Assembly: GCF_964340395.1 (NCBI RefSeq)
Contig: NC_135571.1
Coordinates: 6,370,453-6,434,452, forward strand
From: Glandiceps talaboti
Lineage: Eukaryota > Hemichordata > Enteropneusta > Spengelidae
Reading direction: 5' to 3'
DNA length: 64,000 nt
Both the position numbers and the translations under genes were made by a program. Below are positions 22,206 through 33,832 of this stretch, piece by piece; the stretch's first letter is position 1, and each line of letters opens with the position of its first letter. The notes below the pieces were generated by a model, which saw nothing but the letters and a program-made list of their open reading frames with translations, made no database searches and was not told the DNA's origin.

Positions 22206-25200
22206 CTACAAAGAAAAAAAAAGACAGTAATTTTTAAGATAAAGTGAAGCAATAAAAGTACTATATAATGTTCCTTGTCTCTGTACGTGTTGTCTTGTAT
22301 CATGTAGTTCTTACCTTTTATTCATTAATTTTCACAAACCCAAGAAATTCTAAAACCAGAAAAGACATACAGCAGTAAATGTAGCTTGTTTTTTGTACTC
22401 TGTTGTTATGTAATTTGCAAATCTAAGATTCTCTTGCAAATGGAGAAGGCTGTACACAGTAAAAAAGTGATTGATCATTCATCTTCTGTGAATATAAATA
22501 TGTGGAGCAGGATGCTAAAGTTACAGAAACAAAGAAAAAAAACTTTTCTTTTCATATTTTCTGTAGAAGAGACATATTTTTTTGTTGATCTTAGTATTAA
22601 TTGTAAATATGTAGTTTCATGTAAAGATTAATAATATCAAGATGACTTTGCAATGTCATTGGAACATACTATAGCAGCAGCAATGTCTAGCGCCCTCTAA
22701 CATCATAATTAACAGTGACTTTTGTTTTTATATAAGATTGTTTAACCTTGACTCCTGATCATAGACACTTTTGTTTCTCCGATTTACAGTGTAAATTAGA
22801 TAAGTTTTTGGAACACACATAGAGAAACAACAATATATAGCGCCCTCTAACATTATGATTAAATGACTTTTGTTTTTATGTAAATTTGTTTAACCTAACC
22901 ATTAGTCATTTTTGTTTTCCAGATTTAGAGCATGCACTTCTTGTAAAATATCTAATGATGTAAGATGATAACCTTACTCTGAGAAGTGAAAGAAAATGTA
23001 GATGAAATTCATATGACAGGCGAACAAGTAAGCTATTAGTAAAGTGACTTTAACCTTACCTGTCATAGTCGACTACAGCTATTAGTAAAGTGATCATGTC
23101 CATGTGTTCAGGTGGTACATCAAACACAATAGCTTCATTGTACACAGGATTCAAGGTGTTCTTTTTCACGGTTGTTTTCTTCTTTTTCAATCGTTTTCCC
23201 TGACACATTAGTGAAATCTTAACGTAGGGATCTACAGAATAGAGATAGACACAGAGAAAATGTATATCACATTGGTGAAATCTTTACATGGAGATCTACA
23301 GAACAGAGATATCGGTAGACACAGAGAAACTGTATATCACATTAGTGAACTCTTAACGTAGGCATCTACTGAATAGAGAAAGACAGAGAGAAATTGTACA
23401 TTACATAAAAGAGTCATTGTTTACAACCTAAAAGGTTTTTGTGATAAACAATAATTTAAAACATGTTAGAGTTTTTATGGTAAAGTTAGTTTACAACTTG
23501 TAGCTTCAAAACCTCAGTACATAATCACAGTGTGTGTACATATTATTGGTATTTCCACTGCAGTGCAATACTGAAAACATTATCATATATGTACCAGAGA
23601 TTACTTGCACTGGTGTGCGCACATACTAGTGGTATTTGCACTGCAGTGCAATGCTGAAAACATTATAGTATAGATATATGCAAATGAGCACTTATTCTTT
23701 TCCTTTTACGTGAAATAGCATGACCACAAAGTCATATTTTTATGAAATTTGTTGTTTTGGATCAATGTTTGTTGCAAAAGTACAAAATGTAGTAACAGAA
23801 CACCATGATGCATGAATTCCAGTGAGTGTACTTGGGGTATTTGCATACATGTGGCTCCTACTGCTGCAGTACATTTGTAGAACTATCCACAGAGAACACT
23901 GCAAGCATCAGAGCACATACCCACGAGTACCCACTTTGACACTCCAGCATCATGGGGGCTGTGTCATTGTTTTAAAAAGAGCAATATATCCTACCTGAGG
24001 CACCAGTGATATCCATCGCTTTTAAATTTCTAGCTTTGATAACAGTAAGAGTTAGCCTTCCAGCCGTTGGTAAATAACAGAGTGAAAACATCAACTCACC
24101 CAAGTCAACTTTATCCTGTAATTTAGCAGAGAACAAAATTACTATGGAACTAAAATATTCTAAGCACGCTACTGGAACTGATACAAAGTGAAAGGAAGCA
24201 GACACTTTGATATTAGTCTCAAATATTTTTCTTCTTTCGGCTGAGGAAAGTTTGAGTGACTTAAGGGGCCTTGTCACTACAAATTGAAGACAACAAACCC
24301 CTTAATGTCACAAGTATTTTGTGGCTGAATGAAGAAAAAACATTGGAGAATAATATAACTTATACCTGTGCATATGTAATTTGAAAAAAAATGAGGGAAA
24401 TATTCAGGCAGTACCTGGGCTTCTTTCCCTGATTGGGTGTTTTTCATTGGCCATCTAGGTCCGTGGAATCATAAAAAAGGGGTACTTTTTCAGATTACCT
24501 CCGAGAATAGGGGTAGGATGCCTTTTTTCTACTCTCTCTCAGAAGACACTTCCTGACGAAGGCCTGGGGACGAGTAAAACCTCCCAGATTTCAGAAATAA
24601 GGGGTTGTTTTTTTGCCAGTGATTTTCTCCCAGATTCACCAAAACAGGGTGTTTTTCATTGAAATATTCTGGGAAAAGAAAGGGGTACATTTGAAATTTC
24701 GCTAACAAGCATGGATACCCACCCATCCAGGGAATGCCACCACCGGGTCAGTCCACCTGGGCTTCTTTACAGGGTTTCACAGTAGAGTCAGTTACCAAGA
24801 TGCTATTTTATCACCCAAAATTATACCAAGTGATAGTATAGGCTGTAAGGTATGCCACGATGGGGCGCCCTCACACATCAGTTAACAGATAGAGCTGGCC
24901 TGTGAGGGCAGTGTGACGATGTATCTTACAGTCTAGTGATGGTAGTAATCAATGCAAGACAGTGCTATAATTGTAATGTATTAAAGGCCCACATCCAATT
25001 AGAATTAAAGTCTTGGGGTGAAAAAACATTTGCTTGGTGTAGAGAGCTCTATAAAAAATTGGCCCACAATAAAAGAATGACCCCATGTGATTATTATCAA
25101 GACAACACTAATGTGATAACCTGGGATTGAAACATGGTCCTTTAAAGGCAGAATAACGTTAACTGAACATTTCAACATAAAACTTTGCACTCCAAGAAAA

Positions 25201-27719
25201 AACTGACTAAACATGAATATCTACAGCATTCTTTCTAAAGGTTCAGTTTTGATTCGGCTAAATATTTAGGCATAAGTCTAGCAGAGATAACTTTAAAGAT
25301 AAAAAAGTTGGTCCAAAACAAATGAATGCATGATTCTGTCCATTTTTCATCATAGTAATCTGATGTAAAAACACTGCATATCAACTACATGTGTCACTGT
25401 GAACGAGTAATCAATTATTTTACTAAGCATTTTTATTTTGTCACTCAATAATTTTACCTGAAAAACAATTTTTCACACTTAAGCTCAACTCTATTTTGGC
25501 AGATAAATCTCACTGACTATATTTCATTATTCCACATTACTTTAAAAGTAAGTTTATGTATTCATTCAAACCTAATTGAATAATCTACTTTTATTATCTG
25601 TCGTTTCCTCACAATTTACCACAGAAAGTGACTCTATAGTCGCACTGATTTTTGCTGATGTAAATAAAATTTCAACTGAATTAGCTAAAATTAAATTTCA
25701 AGCCAAAAGGCATACATTTGCAGTAATATGGATTTTGTCTCGTCTTTCATAGATATATCGGCTAAGAGATAGACAACACCAGATTTCATTAAAATTTCAA
25801 CAGCACATGTGTACCTGACACATGCTGGCGGGCAAATGACCAAAAATTGATATTGATAATTTTTACTAGACTACATGTAAGTGTTGATACTTGTAACTGG
25901 CACAAGTGGGACCCTGGGAGGTCAAAGGTAAGTGGGACCCTGGGAAGTCAAAGGTCATGAGACATTTGATCATTGTTAGCATATGAATGAATGAAAGTTT
26001 ATTTTAGCGGCATTAGGTTGTTTTCCTGGGAGTGTTCCAACATTTATGAAGATGTAAATTGATACCGTGGGGAATAGGTTTGGGTCTTGAGGCAGACTTT
26101 TCATTAAAACGGACATCTACATGTAATTACCTTTGCCTCATCTTAATAACTGACTATTAGTCTGGGATGTACAGGTACCTATGAAACTTAATACATGTAC
26201 AGTAACTGGAATTCAATCCATGGCAGATTTTTTAATGATACAGCTGATACACCCCATGAAAAAACACCGATGTGTTTGCCTGAGTGAAGTGAGCTCTGCA
26301 ACAATTTCACGCAAAGATGAAATGAAGTAACAAGAACAATACAACTGATACAAAAACATCAGGTCCTACTGATGTAGGTTTACCCAATGTGTTTATCAGT
26401 TTGTCTATATCTGTGAAAGTTATAATGTAAGTCAAACAGTCGTACGTGATTTCAGTAAACAGAGTCATGGAATCCCGGTATGAATAACATCAGTTTTAGT
26501 TTGTGTGTATCTAAGTCAGTTGATAGCTTGCTTTCTATTATACATGACATTGTAATAGAAGCACTTTAAGCAAAGTGTGGGAAGGGCTTTATAATAAAAA
26601 GTTACCAAGAATGTAGTCTGGTAATACAAGTAGATATCTTTTAAAGTACACTGTGCGTCTGTAACTTTTTGTCCTGGTTTGTCCCTTTTTTGTTTTTGTG
26701 TTTTTCTGTGTATGTAATCTTGCAACAGGTTCCATTGGGAGAACAGTACTAATGCACTGAAATGGTGTCTGTATATGAAAGATTAATGAATAAAAAAACC
26801 CAAAAAAAAACAAAACAAAAAACAATACCTCATTTTCTTATAATGTATAAATGGAAAAGACATACCTCATGTGAGTTTTTCTGAATATCCATCCAAAACT
26901 CTGTTTCGGTTGTCAAATCACTCTTTTCCAGCAAATTTTTAACCACAATCTGTCCGATGGAATCGTGTCGTGAAAACCGATCAAAATCGTAAATACTAAG
27001 TTGTAGACTTCTTTCGGGAAGTTCACTATATGGCACATTGAAGCTAAACTTTTCATCAAATAAAGGGTTTAAATTTTTCCGATGAACTTTAGTCTGGAAT
27101 TTCCGTTTTCGATCTGGCAAAAGATAAAGCTTTACATAGGGGTCAGACGTTCCGGAAAAATCCTTCGCTGGAAGGTCTTCACCACTGATGATATTAACGA
27201 TCAAGGCTTCAAACTGGGTATCATATTTTAGCGTAAAATGAATTCTTCCATTGTTGCAATCGGAACCGTTACTTTCCTGGGACGTTTTGTACAACTCAGG
27301 TCGTAGGTGACCGATTTTCGGTTGTTCCTTTCGTTGTGCTTTTTGAACGGAAAACTCCACATTAGACATGTTGACTTGGAGTGACATTTGTCGGTGGAAA
27401 AGATCTCGTCTTGTTTTCGACGGCACCACAGGTACAGTTGATTGCCGGGGAAGAAACTTCGCTGGCGTTTCATAATCACTAGAGTCTGTACTTGGATTCG
27501 GTGAGGACTGTAGTTTCCTAGAATTCATGTTGTTTTCACTAACTTCGACCTCGAAATAGCTATTTTCTTGGTATTTGTCAGTTTTCGACGATTTTTTATA
27601 GTCCCACAGCCGCAAACAGGGACACTTTCTTCTCTTCTGGGCACAGTACAGAGCAACCAGTCCCACAAAGACAATACATGTAATTAAAGAAACAGGTATC
27701 ACAGCAGCTAGCGGGAGTT
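22001..27719 (-). CDS. SYT10-like: synaptotagmin, SYT3/6/9/10 class (anchor to stop; N-terminal exon missing)
   Basis: Four exons on the - strand (27719-26866, 24115-23995, 23231-23060, 22205-22001) give 449 residues after a split codon. A membrane segment (residues 3-24) is followed by cysteines at 25, 32 and 34, likely palmitoylated. C2A spans about 156-279 with all five Ca2+-binding aspartates (186, 192, 244, 246, 252). C2B spans about 287-425 with Asp 319, 325, 379, 381 and Glu 387, the polybasic KRLKKKK (337-343) and the C-terminal WHQL (420-423). The protein should act as a calcium sensor for vesicle or dense-core granule exocytosis. [15 protein letters not shown] and FQTKVHRK place it with SYT3/6/9/10. 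All junction phases are consistent. The luminal first exon was not found. Confidence 0.93.
22206..23059 (-). other. synaptotagmin intron c-d
   Basis: 854-base intron. It contains a duplicated segment of about 150 bases beginning TAGCGCCCTCTAACAT at 22687 and 22839, each followed by GACTTTTGTTTTTAT. Confidence 0.7.
23060..23231 (-). CDS. SYT10-like: synaptotagmin exon c: central C2B
   Basis: Acceptor tattctgtag, then (D)[20 protein letters not shown] and on to [20 protein letters not shown] and AVVDYDR. Donor GACAG|GTAAGG, phase 2. Its 5' boundary has been copied twice into the intron just upstream (23275-23404). Confidence 0.93.
23211..23404. repeat. three-unit tandem repeat spanning the exon c acceptor
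   Basis: Units 23211-23274, 23275-23344 and about 23345-23404 each begin GTGAA.TCTT(A/T)AC.T. The first unit is the real 3' splice site plus the first 21 coding bases of exon c. The other two are degenerate copies inside the intron that keep the AG dinucleotide. Confidence 0.85.
23530..23935. repeat. dispersed repeat with internal duplication (intron b-c)
   Basis: Contains two tandem copies of GCACTGCAGTGCAAT..TGAAAACATTAT near 23560 and 23640. It resembles 40930-41330 over CTGGTGTGCGCA, ATATGCAAATGAG and CATGATGCAT blocks. A diverged mobile element is likely. Confidence 0.5.
23995..24115 (-). CDS. SYT10-like: synaptotagmin exon b: start of C2B
   Basis: Acceptor ctgctaaattacag, then [20 protein letters not shown] through [11 protein letters not shown]. 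Donor TCAG|GTAGGA leaves one base (phase 1), which completes the Asp codon of exon c. Confidence 0.92.
24116..26865 (-). other. synaptotagmin intron a-b
   Basis: 2.75-kb intron. It holds a repeat-like, GC-richer block at 24415-24760 (GGGTGTTTTTCATT occurs twice, at 24435 and 24650), a short palindromic element at 24841-24940, and otherwise unique AT-rich sequence. No exon seen. Confidence 0.7.
24841..24940. mobile_element. short palindromic element (about 95 bp)
   Basis: CTGTAAGGTATGCCACGATG at the left is mirrored by ATCGTCACACTGCCCTCACA read from the right end (..GATGTATCTTACAG). A half copy with GGGGCGCCCTCACACATC lies at 31985-32035. Confidence 0.65.
26866..27719 (-). CDS. SYT10-like: synaptotagmin exon a: membrane anchor, linker, C2A
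   Basis: The acceptor tttctgttactatttacag lies just above 27719. The exon starts with two bases completing a codon, so an upstream exon ends in phase 1. The ATG at 27771 precedes the acceptor and is not thought to be the start. The 855-base single-exon anchor plus C2A ends ...NSHE at donor GAG|GTATGT (26866), phase 0. The linker is Ser/Pro/Lys-rich. Confidence 0.9.
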
Positions 27720-27894
27720 CTGTAAATAGTAACAGAAAGGAAACACATAATGTATCATACTGCCTCTTCATTTACATATTTACACTTTAATTTGAAGTAA
27801 TTACTATGTAATCAAATGAAACTCATTAAATTGGTTTCACATGTTAATAACACTTTAATTAGAATGTAATTATTAGGACAAAAAAACCAAAACA

Positions 27895-28215
27895 ACTGTT
27901 TCTGGTCAGCACGCGCATCACTTAAATACCCTCGCGTTGGTCTTTTTGTTTCCATGTTTATCCAGCCCATCCAGTCTGCAGATCTATGGGGAAACACAGA
28001 AATAACCCTCCCTACTTCAGTGAAGACAACTGCAGAGGCAATCATGAACAAGTATTACATCTGTTCCACATACATACTTGCTCTAAAGTACTAAATAAAA
28101 AGAACAGTAACTGCCATAAATATACATGTAGTAGCCTACGTGACAGGTTTGTTGAGAATTTAAAAAAATCTGCGTCAGCGCACCACATTAGATAAACTGT
28201 CCTGACCAGAAACAA
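27895..28215. mobile_element. family E non-autonomous element, copy 2
   Basis: A 300-bp relative of 1675-1985. Its ends are inverted: GTTTCTGGTCAG at the left and CTGACCAGAAAC (as TGACCAGAAAC) at the right. It has no coding capacity. It lies about 180 bases upstream of the first synaptotagmin exon seen here. Confidence 0.65.
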
Positions 28216-28852
28216 TTCTTTTTTTGGCCTTACATGTTAACATTAATGAAACTCGTTAATTTTGTTCCAAATGAAAAATATAAATGCCAATCCTCAAAAT
28301 AAATGGCATGTTTTACACTGAAGAGAATAAGCACTCAGGAATCATGAATATTCATTGTTCAACCATGAATATATTATTCCTGCTGACTGCCATCATGAAA
28401 TGGCCCACAGCAAAGACATCCTGTAAAGACACTGATGTTTGTCCAAATTAAACTTTTGTAGTACTAATTTGTAGGTGATGTTAAATCACAAAATAACTCC
28501 CCAGAACCCATAGTTTATGAAAATGTCTCTATTTCCTGGAGTGGTGTTCACCTTTAATAACAAGACATTAATTATTTATAAAAATGCAACATGCCGGAAT
28601 CAAACACTTATACTTATACAAGTTAAATACTGCATATTGAGGAAAAAAACTCGTCCAACCCATCAAATGTGCAATCCATTGGGAAGTATGTCTTTGACAG
28701 TTTATAGGATATTTACAAGTTATTTGGGGCAACTTCTGTTAGTTCGCTCTTTAATTGCCTTGGACAAAATAACAGCTGCTTTTTACTCCAAATGTGTTAA
28801 AGCCATTAAACTGTGCGGCAATGAGAGGTACTATAGGATATTATCAGGATAT

Positions 28853-28996
28853 TAAGATATAACTCATTATGAATGATACGGCGACGTAATTTATCATACG
28901 TATCAAAAAATGTTCAAGAAACCCCTACTATGCAATCAACTATTCTAGCAATGCCAGAAGACAATTGATGTTATAGAAGACATGCATTAACATTAA
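28853..28996 (-). mobile_element. family B fragment
   Basis: Reverse-orientation match to the body of family B (ATAACTCATTATGAATGAT, TCATACGTATCAAAAAATGT, CTAGCAATGCCAGAAGACA). Confidence 0.6.
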
Positions 28997-29010
28997 CACT
29001 ATACTTGAAT

Positions 29011-29181
29011 CAGTGTGCCCTCTAAGCCAATTTGACGTGCCACTGACGCACACAATTTCTAGTGACACACCAAAATTTGGTGTTCCCCTATCTCTTACTA
29101 TGTGGTGACTCACAAGAAATCACAGTTTTTCTTATTTTCACTCACAACAACAAAATTTGGCTATCATTAGAGGGCACACTG
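29011..29181. mobile_element. family F hAT-like MITE
   Basis: 171 bases between CAGTGTGCCCTCTAA and its exact complement TTAGAGGGCACACTG. The CAG...CTG ends are hAT-like, but a clean 8-bp duplication is not evident (ACTTGAAT and ACTGGAAA). Its inner sequence (ACCAAAATTTGGTGT) is the source of the 99-bp array at 38166-39048. Confidence 0.75.
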
Positions 29182-30596
29182 ACTGGAAAGTAGTTTTACC
29201 AGACTGAGTATTTTCATTTTCGTAAAAAGCTTATAAACTCAGCTTGTGACACTTCAAATGTAAATAATGTGACTGTAACTCTACAAAGGAAAACACAGAA
29301 CTTAGATTTTAGCACCTCAGAAATAAATAAATAAAACTTTTGCTGTTACTTTGTTTAAGAAAAGTCCAACCTATTCTCATTTCAACTCAATTAAACAAAT
29401 CAGGGGTCAAATAGAGGTCAAACTGATATCAAAATTTATTAATTTTAAAATTGTTGAATATTGTCTTAAGTCTATGGGAAAATAAAAGGTTGACGATGTA
29501 CTGACAAACTATATGGTGAACCCCCACTTTCTTTTATTATTCAGAAGGAGCTTTTTATTTTTAATTTTATTTAACTTGGCAACCATTATGGAACTTAAAA
29601 GTTAGGAGAAAATTGAAGACCTGTGTCGGATCAATAAATAATACCTTAGTTACTAGATAGTATAGGTTTAATTCTCAGTGTCATGCGTTTAAACATTAAG
29701 TTATCTACTTGCGATTTAAAATTGAATTTGGTAGTCAAAGATGAAATTTCAGTGATCTTTAGACTTGCAGCCTCTGCTGAATTCAAATCCTAAGAGTACA
29801 CAGTCTATATGCAGTGTAAACCTGGTATGAATAGAACTGAATTACCATCAGTAAACCTTTTAAACATGGTAGCGGACTCTGACATTTATACACTACATAT
29901 CGTAAATTAAGTGTATGGTAATCGTATAGTGGTACAAGTGCTATACAAGATATGCATCAGTTCTGAGATCAATAGTTTTCTATATAACTACTAGTCGCTG
30001 AGAGTTGTAATCAGCGGTCTACTCAGAGGGTAGTCTGGATGCTAATATGGTCTCTAACTAAACCATGAGAGTGGAGGTGTAAATTATAACGATACCGTAT
30101 CATGACTAGACTACTTAGCGGGCTATGAGTATCTGGTATCACTCTCAACAAAGGAAGCAAACTTTATGCATTTTGTAATTGACGGAAATTTCTATTCCTG
30201 CCCCCTCCCCCCTTCCACCAATGACTACAGTATATTGTACTGTGAATGTATTTATTTTGCTGCACAACAACTTTTATTTTCAGTCAAAATATTATAAAGA
30301 AAAAAAAATCAGTTTTCATCTTATAACTACAAGTTTTGCCATTACTTAATTTCTTCAAGAAAATTCTATCTCATTCTCATTTAGGAATAAAAATCAGTGG
30401 AATTTTTTCAATAGAGGCAAAAATGAACTTATCATAAATTTAACCCACTTTAGAGTTCATAGTCCGGTTGCTCCCCAAATGTTTATAAGTGATGGCCAAT
30501 GCAACTGCTGTGAACACAAACTCTGCAGCTACAGTGAAAGTCAACAAAACACTATATCTTCATTTCAGCAACCAACTAAGCACCCAAGCAACCAAG

Positions 30597-30620
30597 CAAG
30601 CAAGCAAGCAAGCAAGCAAT
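30597..30620. repeat. (CAAG)n microsatellite
   Basis: AAGC/CAAG steps repeated six times. Confidence 0.8.
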
Positions 30621-30684
30621 GTTCAACTCTTTATCTTAGAGGTATTTCGGGGATGAATATGTTTTCAGCAAATTCAAATTCCTG

Positions 30685-30775
30685 GATGTCCTGCAGTTGA
30701 GAACACAGAACCAACAAGTATACATAATGAATGTCCTGCAGTTGAGAATACAGAACCAACAAGTATACACAATTA
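30685..30775. repeat. two-unit tandem duplication (about 42 bp)
   Basis: ATGTCCTGCAGTTGAGAA and CCAACAAGTATACA occur at 30686 and 30731 in the same order. Confidence 0.8.
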
Positions 30776-31559
30776 TGATGATACCACTAATAACTGTTTG
30801 CCTAACTGACCTTTTCACACGACACTCGAACAATCTACACTTTTTATGGAACATGTTTCCATGGTTACAGGGATGACGTTTTATAGATAACTGATAAGAT
30901 AAAAGCTGACAAACACAATCATTGGAGTCTTAGTGTCTGTCATGCTGGACTTCTCAGTGACGTCGGCGAAGACATACGTTTTATCAATTACACAATTTCT
31001 GTATTAAATAAAGGGAAACACGATTCTATGGTTTAAACGGTGCCATTTTGACCAATCACGTAATTGATACCATGCATTTATCATTATAACCTAAAATCTA
31101 TTTTACCCTCAGGGCATGATGTGTTGTTTCCTAATACGTTACAATTTATTGAGAAATTTGTCATGTAGCTTTAAAGTCCATTACAAATGTACATGTAGGT
31201 CTTAAATTACCTCCCCCCCTCACCCCCACCCCCACCCCATCCAATACTCACTAAGTGTGTTCGTAAACTGTAATAAGTTAATCAGAATTGTGACACTTTT
31301 AAAATTTGGCTTTACAATAACAAGCAGGAATTTAAAGATCCCCAAAACTGCTTAAAATCAAATAAAATCATATTTGAAACAGAACAAGCCTTCCATCTAG
31401 CTATTATCACAACAACTCCAATTTGTAAGAACTTAACATATCAATTAGTATAACCATATCTTTCGTATCAGTGCCTCCAGAGTAAATCTGAGAAAATATT
31501 CCCCAATTTTAAGATGTTTAACCACTTATAATGACGTTTTTAAAGCAAATCCAAACATA

Positions 31560-31807
31560 GATTTATTTAGTCCTGTTTCTGCCTTTCGGCGTGTGCTTCA
31601 GGCTGCGCGTTTTTATTAATTTTTCCTGTTTTGTTGTTTTTATTTCTGTGTTTGCCTTTTATGTCATGTCACTTCTTTCTGTTATTGCTACCCCTTGTTT
31701 TTATCTTTTTAGTGCTTGTTTTTCCTTATTTGTTTCTAAAGGTGCCTGTAAATGGGCTTTATGCCTGTTGGTTTACCTGAATAAATAAATAAATAAAAAA
31801 AAAAAAA
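31560..31807 (+). mobile_element. probable non-LTR retrotransposon 3' tail
   Basis: A T-rich segment ending TACCTGAATAAATAAATAAATAAA and poly-A at 31777-31807 has the form of a LINE 3' UTR with a simple tail. The 65-codon hydrophobic ORF over it is a composition effect. Confidence 0.45.
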
Positions 31808-31984
31808 GTATCAAATATCACAATTTATCATATAAAGGACTTGAAAAGTTCACACAGGAAATGTTCTAGGGAGGAGTACACCAGACCTGGTTTGTATTTT
31901 TAGTTATACATACAAATCAGCGAAAAAAGAATGATGTACTAGTATTTATCCCAGCACGGCTTTAGAAACAAGGTCACCTGTCAC

Positions 31985-32035
31985 CTAGTCTGTGAGGTAC
32001 GCTGTGACGGGGCGCCCTCACACATCGGTGTGGGT
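31985..32035. mobile_element. half copy of the 24841-24940 element
   Basis: GTGAGGTACGCTGTGACGGG and then GCGCCCTCACACATCGG match the left half of the intronic element. Confidence 0.6.
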
Positions 32036-32993
32036 GGAAGGACACATATCTGACTGTCTAAGGTCACTCCAGTACAGGTTATTTTCATATATTATCTTTG
32101 TAATACTGTGAATTTTTAGATTTGGCTATTAACTTATTTCAGCTTATTAAGGCCAGGGTTTCAATGCCGTATTATTCTTAGATTAGTGTTGACAAAAATC
32201 ATGAGGCACTTTATAGTCACAAGTTTTATTTCATCGGGATTAAAAAAATTGTTTTTCTGACACTTGAAGGACACCAAGTCAGCTAAATAGACGTCCATTA
32301 TTTATTGACTTGTATATAAATTATGCATATTCATAGAAAGCATGCAGGCAATATTCAGTCAAGGAAGTTCAACCCTTAAAAGTGCATTGTACTTTTTCAT
32401 CTCATTTTATACGGTTCATGCATACAAGACATTAAACTTAAAGTTATAACTTAAAAATTGAAGGATCATCGAAAGACTGCGTGTATCATACATATTTTAT
32501 GATCCCCACGAACAATTTAGATAGATGAGAAACAGGCTTCCCATAGCCCAGCCATTACAAATATAAACAACACCACACTCCTGCCTATACAAGCAGGCAC
32601 TGTATGTGTACAGACATGTCACCACGGGAACCATACAAGCAGACTCAAATTCTTGCTAGTTTTAATTTGTATATGTCAAAATCTGAGCCTGCAATGCGAT
32701 TGACTTTCAATAGCTTCTTTGTTCCAAGGAGGTTGTGTGTGTCTTTGTATCAGTTGGAATCCGATGGTATTGTTTATATTTGTAATGAGTGGTCTGTGGG
32801 ATTCGTCTGTTTCTTATCTATCTAAATAGTTCTTAGGGAACATAAAATGTCTAATATGATATTTAATGCAGTCTTTCAGTGAACCTTTGATTTTTAAGCA
32901 GTAAGCGCTGACAGAGTTTATGCTTCTTTAAATAAAAAAATTGCTTACAATTAGCAATATGTAAATTGCAATTCATGCATTCTATTTACATTA

Positions 32994-33247
32994 CAATAGG
33001 GAACTTGCAAACCCACCATGTCGAATGTTGCATCATGGGAAATGTGATAATAAATACTAATCAATTAGCATTGTAAACAATATTGTTACATTGTTTATAA
33101 CCAGGTATGATCAATTCATAGTCACCCTGATCTTTGTGGGAGGTTAATTTTATCAGTAGCTCCAGATTAGGTATTACGATAACCACAGATAATCCCATAG
33201 TCCTTTGTGTCTGAGCATGCTCAGTTTGGATTGCAAGTTCCCTATTG
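32994..33247 (+). mobile_element. family C MITE, copy 2
   Basis: CAATAGGGAACTTGCAA to TTGCAAGTTCCCTATTG, 254 bp. It sits inside family B sequence: the right flank (CTTCTGGCATTGTTA) is family B and matches the flank of copy 3. Confidence 0.85.
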
Positions 33248-33479
33248 TCTTCTGGCATTGTTAAATGGTTGATTGCATAGTAGGGGTTTCCTCAAGATTT
33301 TTTACACAAAAAATTACATCATCAGATTGTTTATAAGTTATATCTTAATACCAGGTTTGAGTTCAGTTTATAATTGAAAGTGATGGGTGACTAGAATAGT
33401 CAGTGCGAGTACCTTTTAAATCTGCATCAAAATTCTTTCCCCAAACTATATAAACCTGAAGCTTAATTGTTTCCCTTTA
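33248..33479 (+). mobile_element. family B right half
   Basis: Runs from CTTCTGGCATTGTTA through CTTAATACCAGGTTTGAGTT to a degraded terminus TTTCCCTTTAA, where the family A element starts. Confidence 0.7.
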
Positions 33480-33832
33480 AGTGGCTATACGGCTTAGGAT
33501 TTGGCATTTATTTTGGATTTTTAATTCACAAAGCAATCTTATCATGGCTTCCTACTTAAAAAATCAATTTGAAACAACACTGACCATGGCTGCGTTTGTA
33601 ACTCAATACACTGCAAAAAGCTAAAAAAAAATGTGTAAAATGTTTGATATTGTACGTACAATACCAAACATTTTACACATATATTAATTTTGTGCAATTG
33701 ATTGAGTTACAAACGCAGCCATGGTCAATGTCGTTTCACATTGATTTTTCAAGTCGGAAGCCATGATACAATTGCTTTAGAAGAAATTAAAAATCCAAAA
33801 TAAATACCAAATCCTCATCCAATATGGCCACT
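33480..33832. mobile_element. family A palindromic MITE, copy 2
   Basis: Same fold-back design as 5481-5826, with the palindromic centre TATTGTACGTACAATA near 33650. The arms contain GCTGCGTTTGTAACTCAAT and its complement. It abuts the end of a family B fragment at its left. Confidence 0.8.

Larger units (their letters stand above)
28216..30180. other. upstream of the synaptotagmin anchor exon, no gene seen
   Basis: Besides the family B and F pieces listed, this is AT-rich DNA with no coding exon that I can support. 30020-30120 has family D-like words (GTAGTCTGGATG, GACTAGACTAC) and may be an old copy. A luminal synaptotagmin exon was looked for and not found. Confidence 0.4.

Noticed and set aside
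22386-22631. 81-codon + ORF opposite the synaptotagmin intron
   Set aside because: No homology, AT-rich composition, and it lies in an intron of a well-supported gene on the other strand.
23972-24277. 101-codon - ORF as an independent protein
   Set aside because: Only 24115-23995 is exon b of the synaptotagmin gene. The rest is intron on either side.
24529-24726. 65-codon - ORF in the synaptotagmin intron
   Set aside because: It lies in repeat-like sequence without flanking splice signals and matches no domain I know.
27720-27771. ATG at 27771 as the synaptotagmin start (17 extra residues)
   Set aside because: A strong polypyrimidine tract and AG sit between it and the anchor. The class normally has a separate luminal N-terminus, so this stretch is intron.
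31591-31788. Hydrophobic 65-codon + ORF resembling a membrane peptide
   Set aside because: T-rich sequence leading into an (AATA)n/poly-A tail. More likely a retrotransposon 3' UTR.
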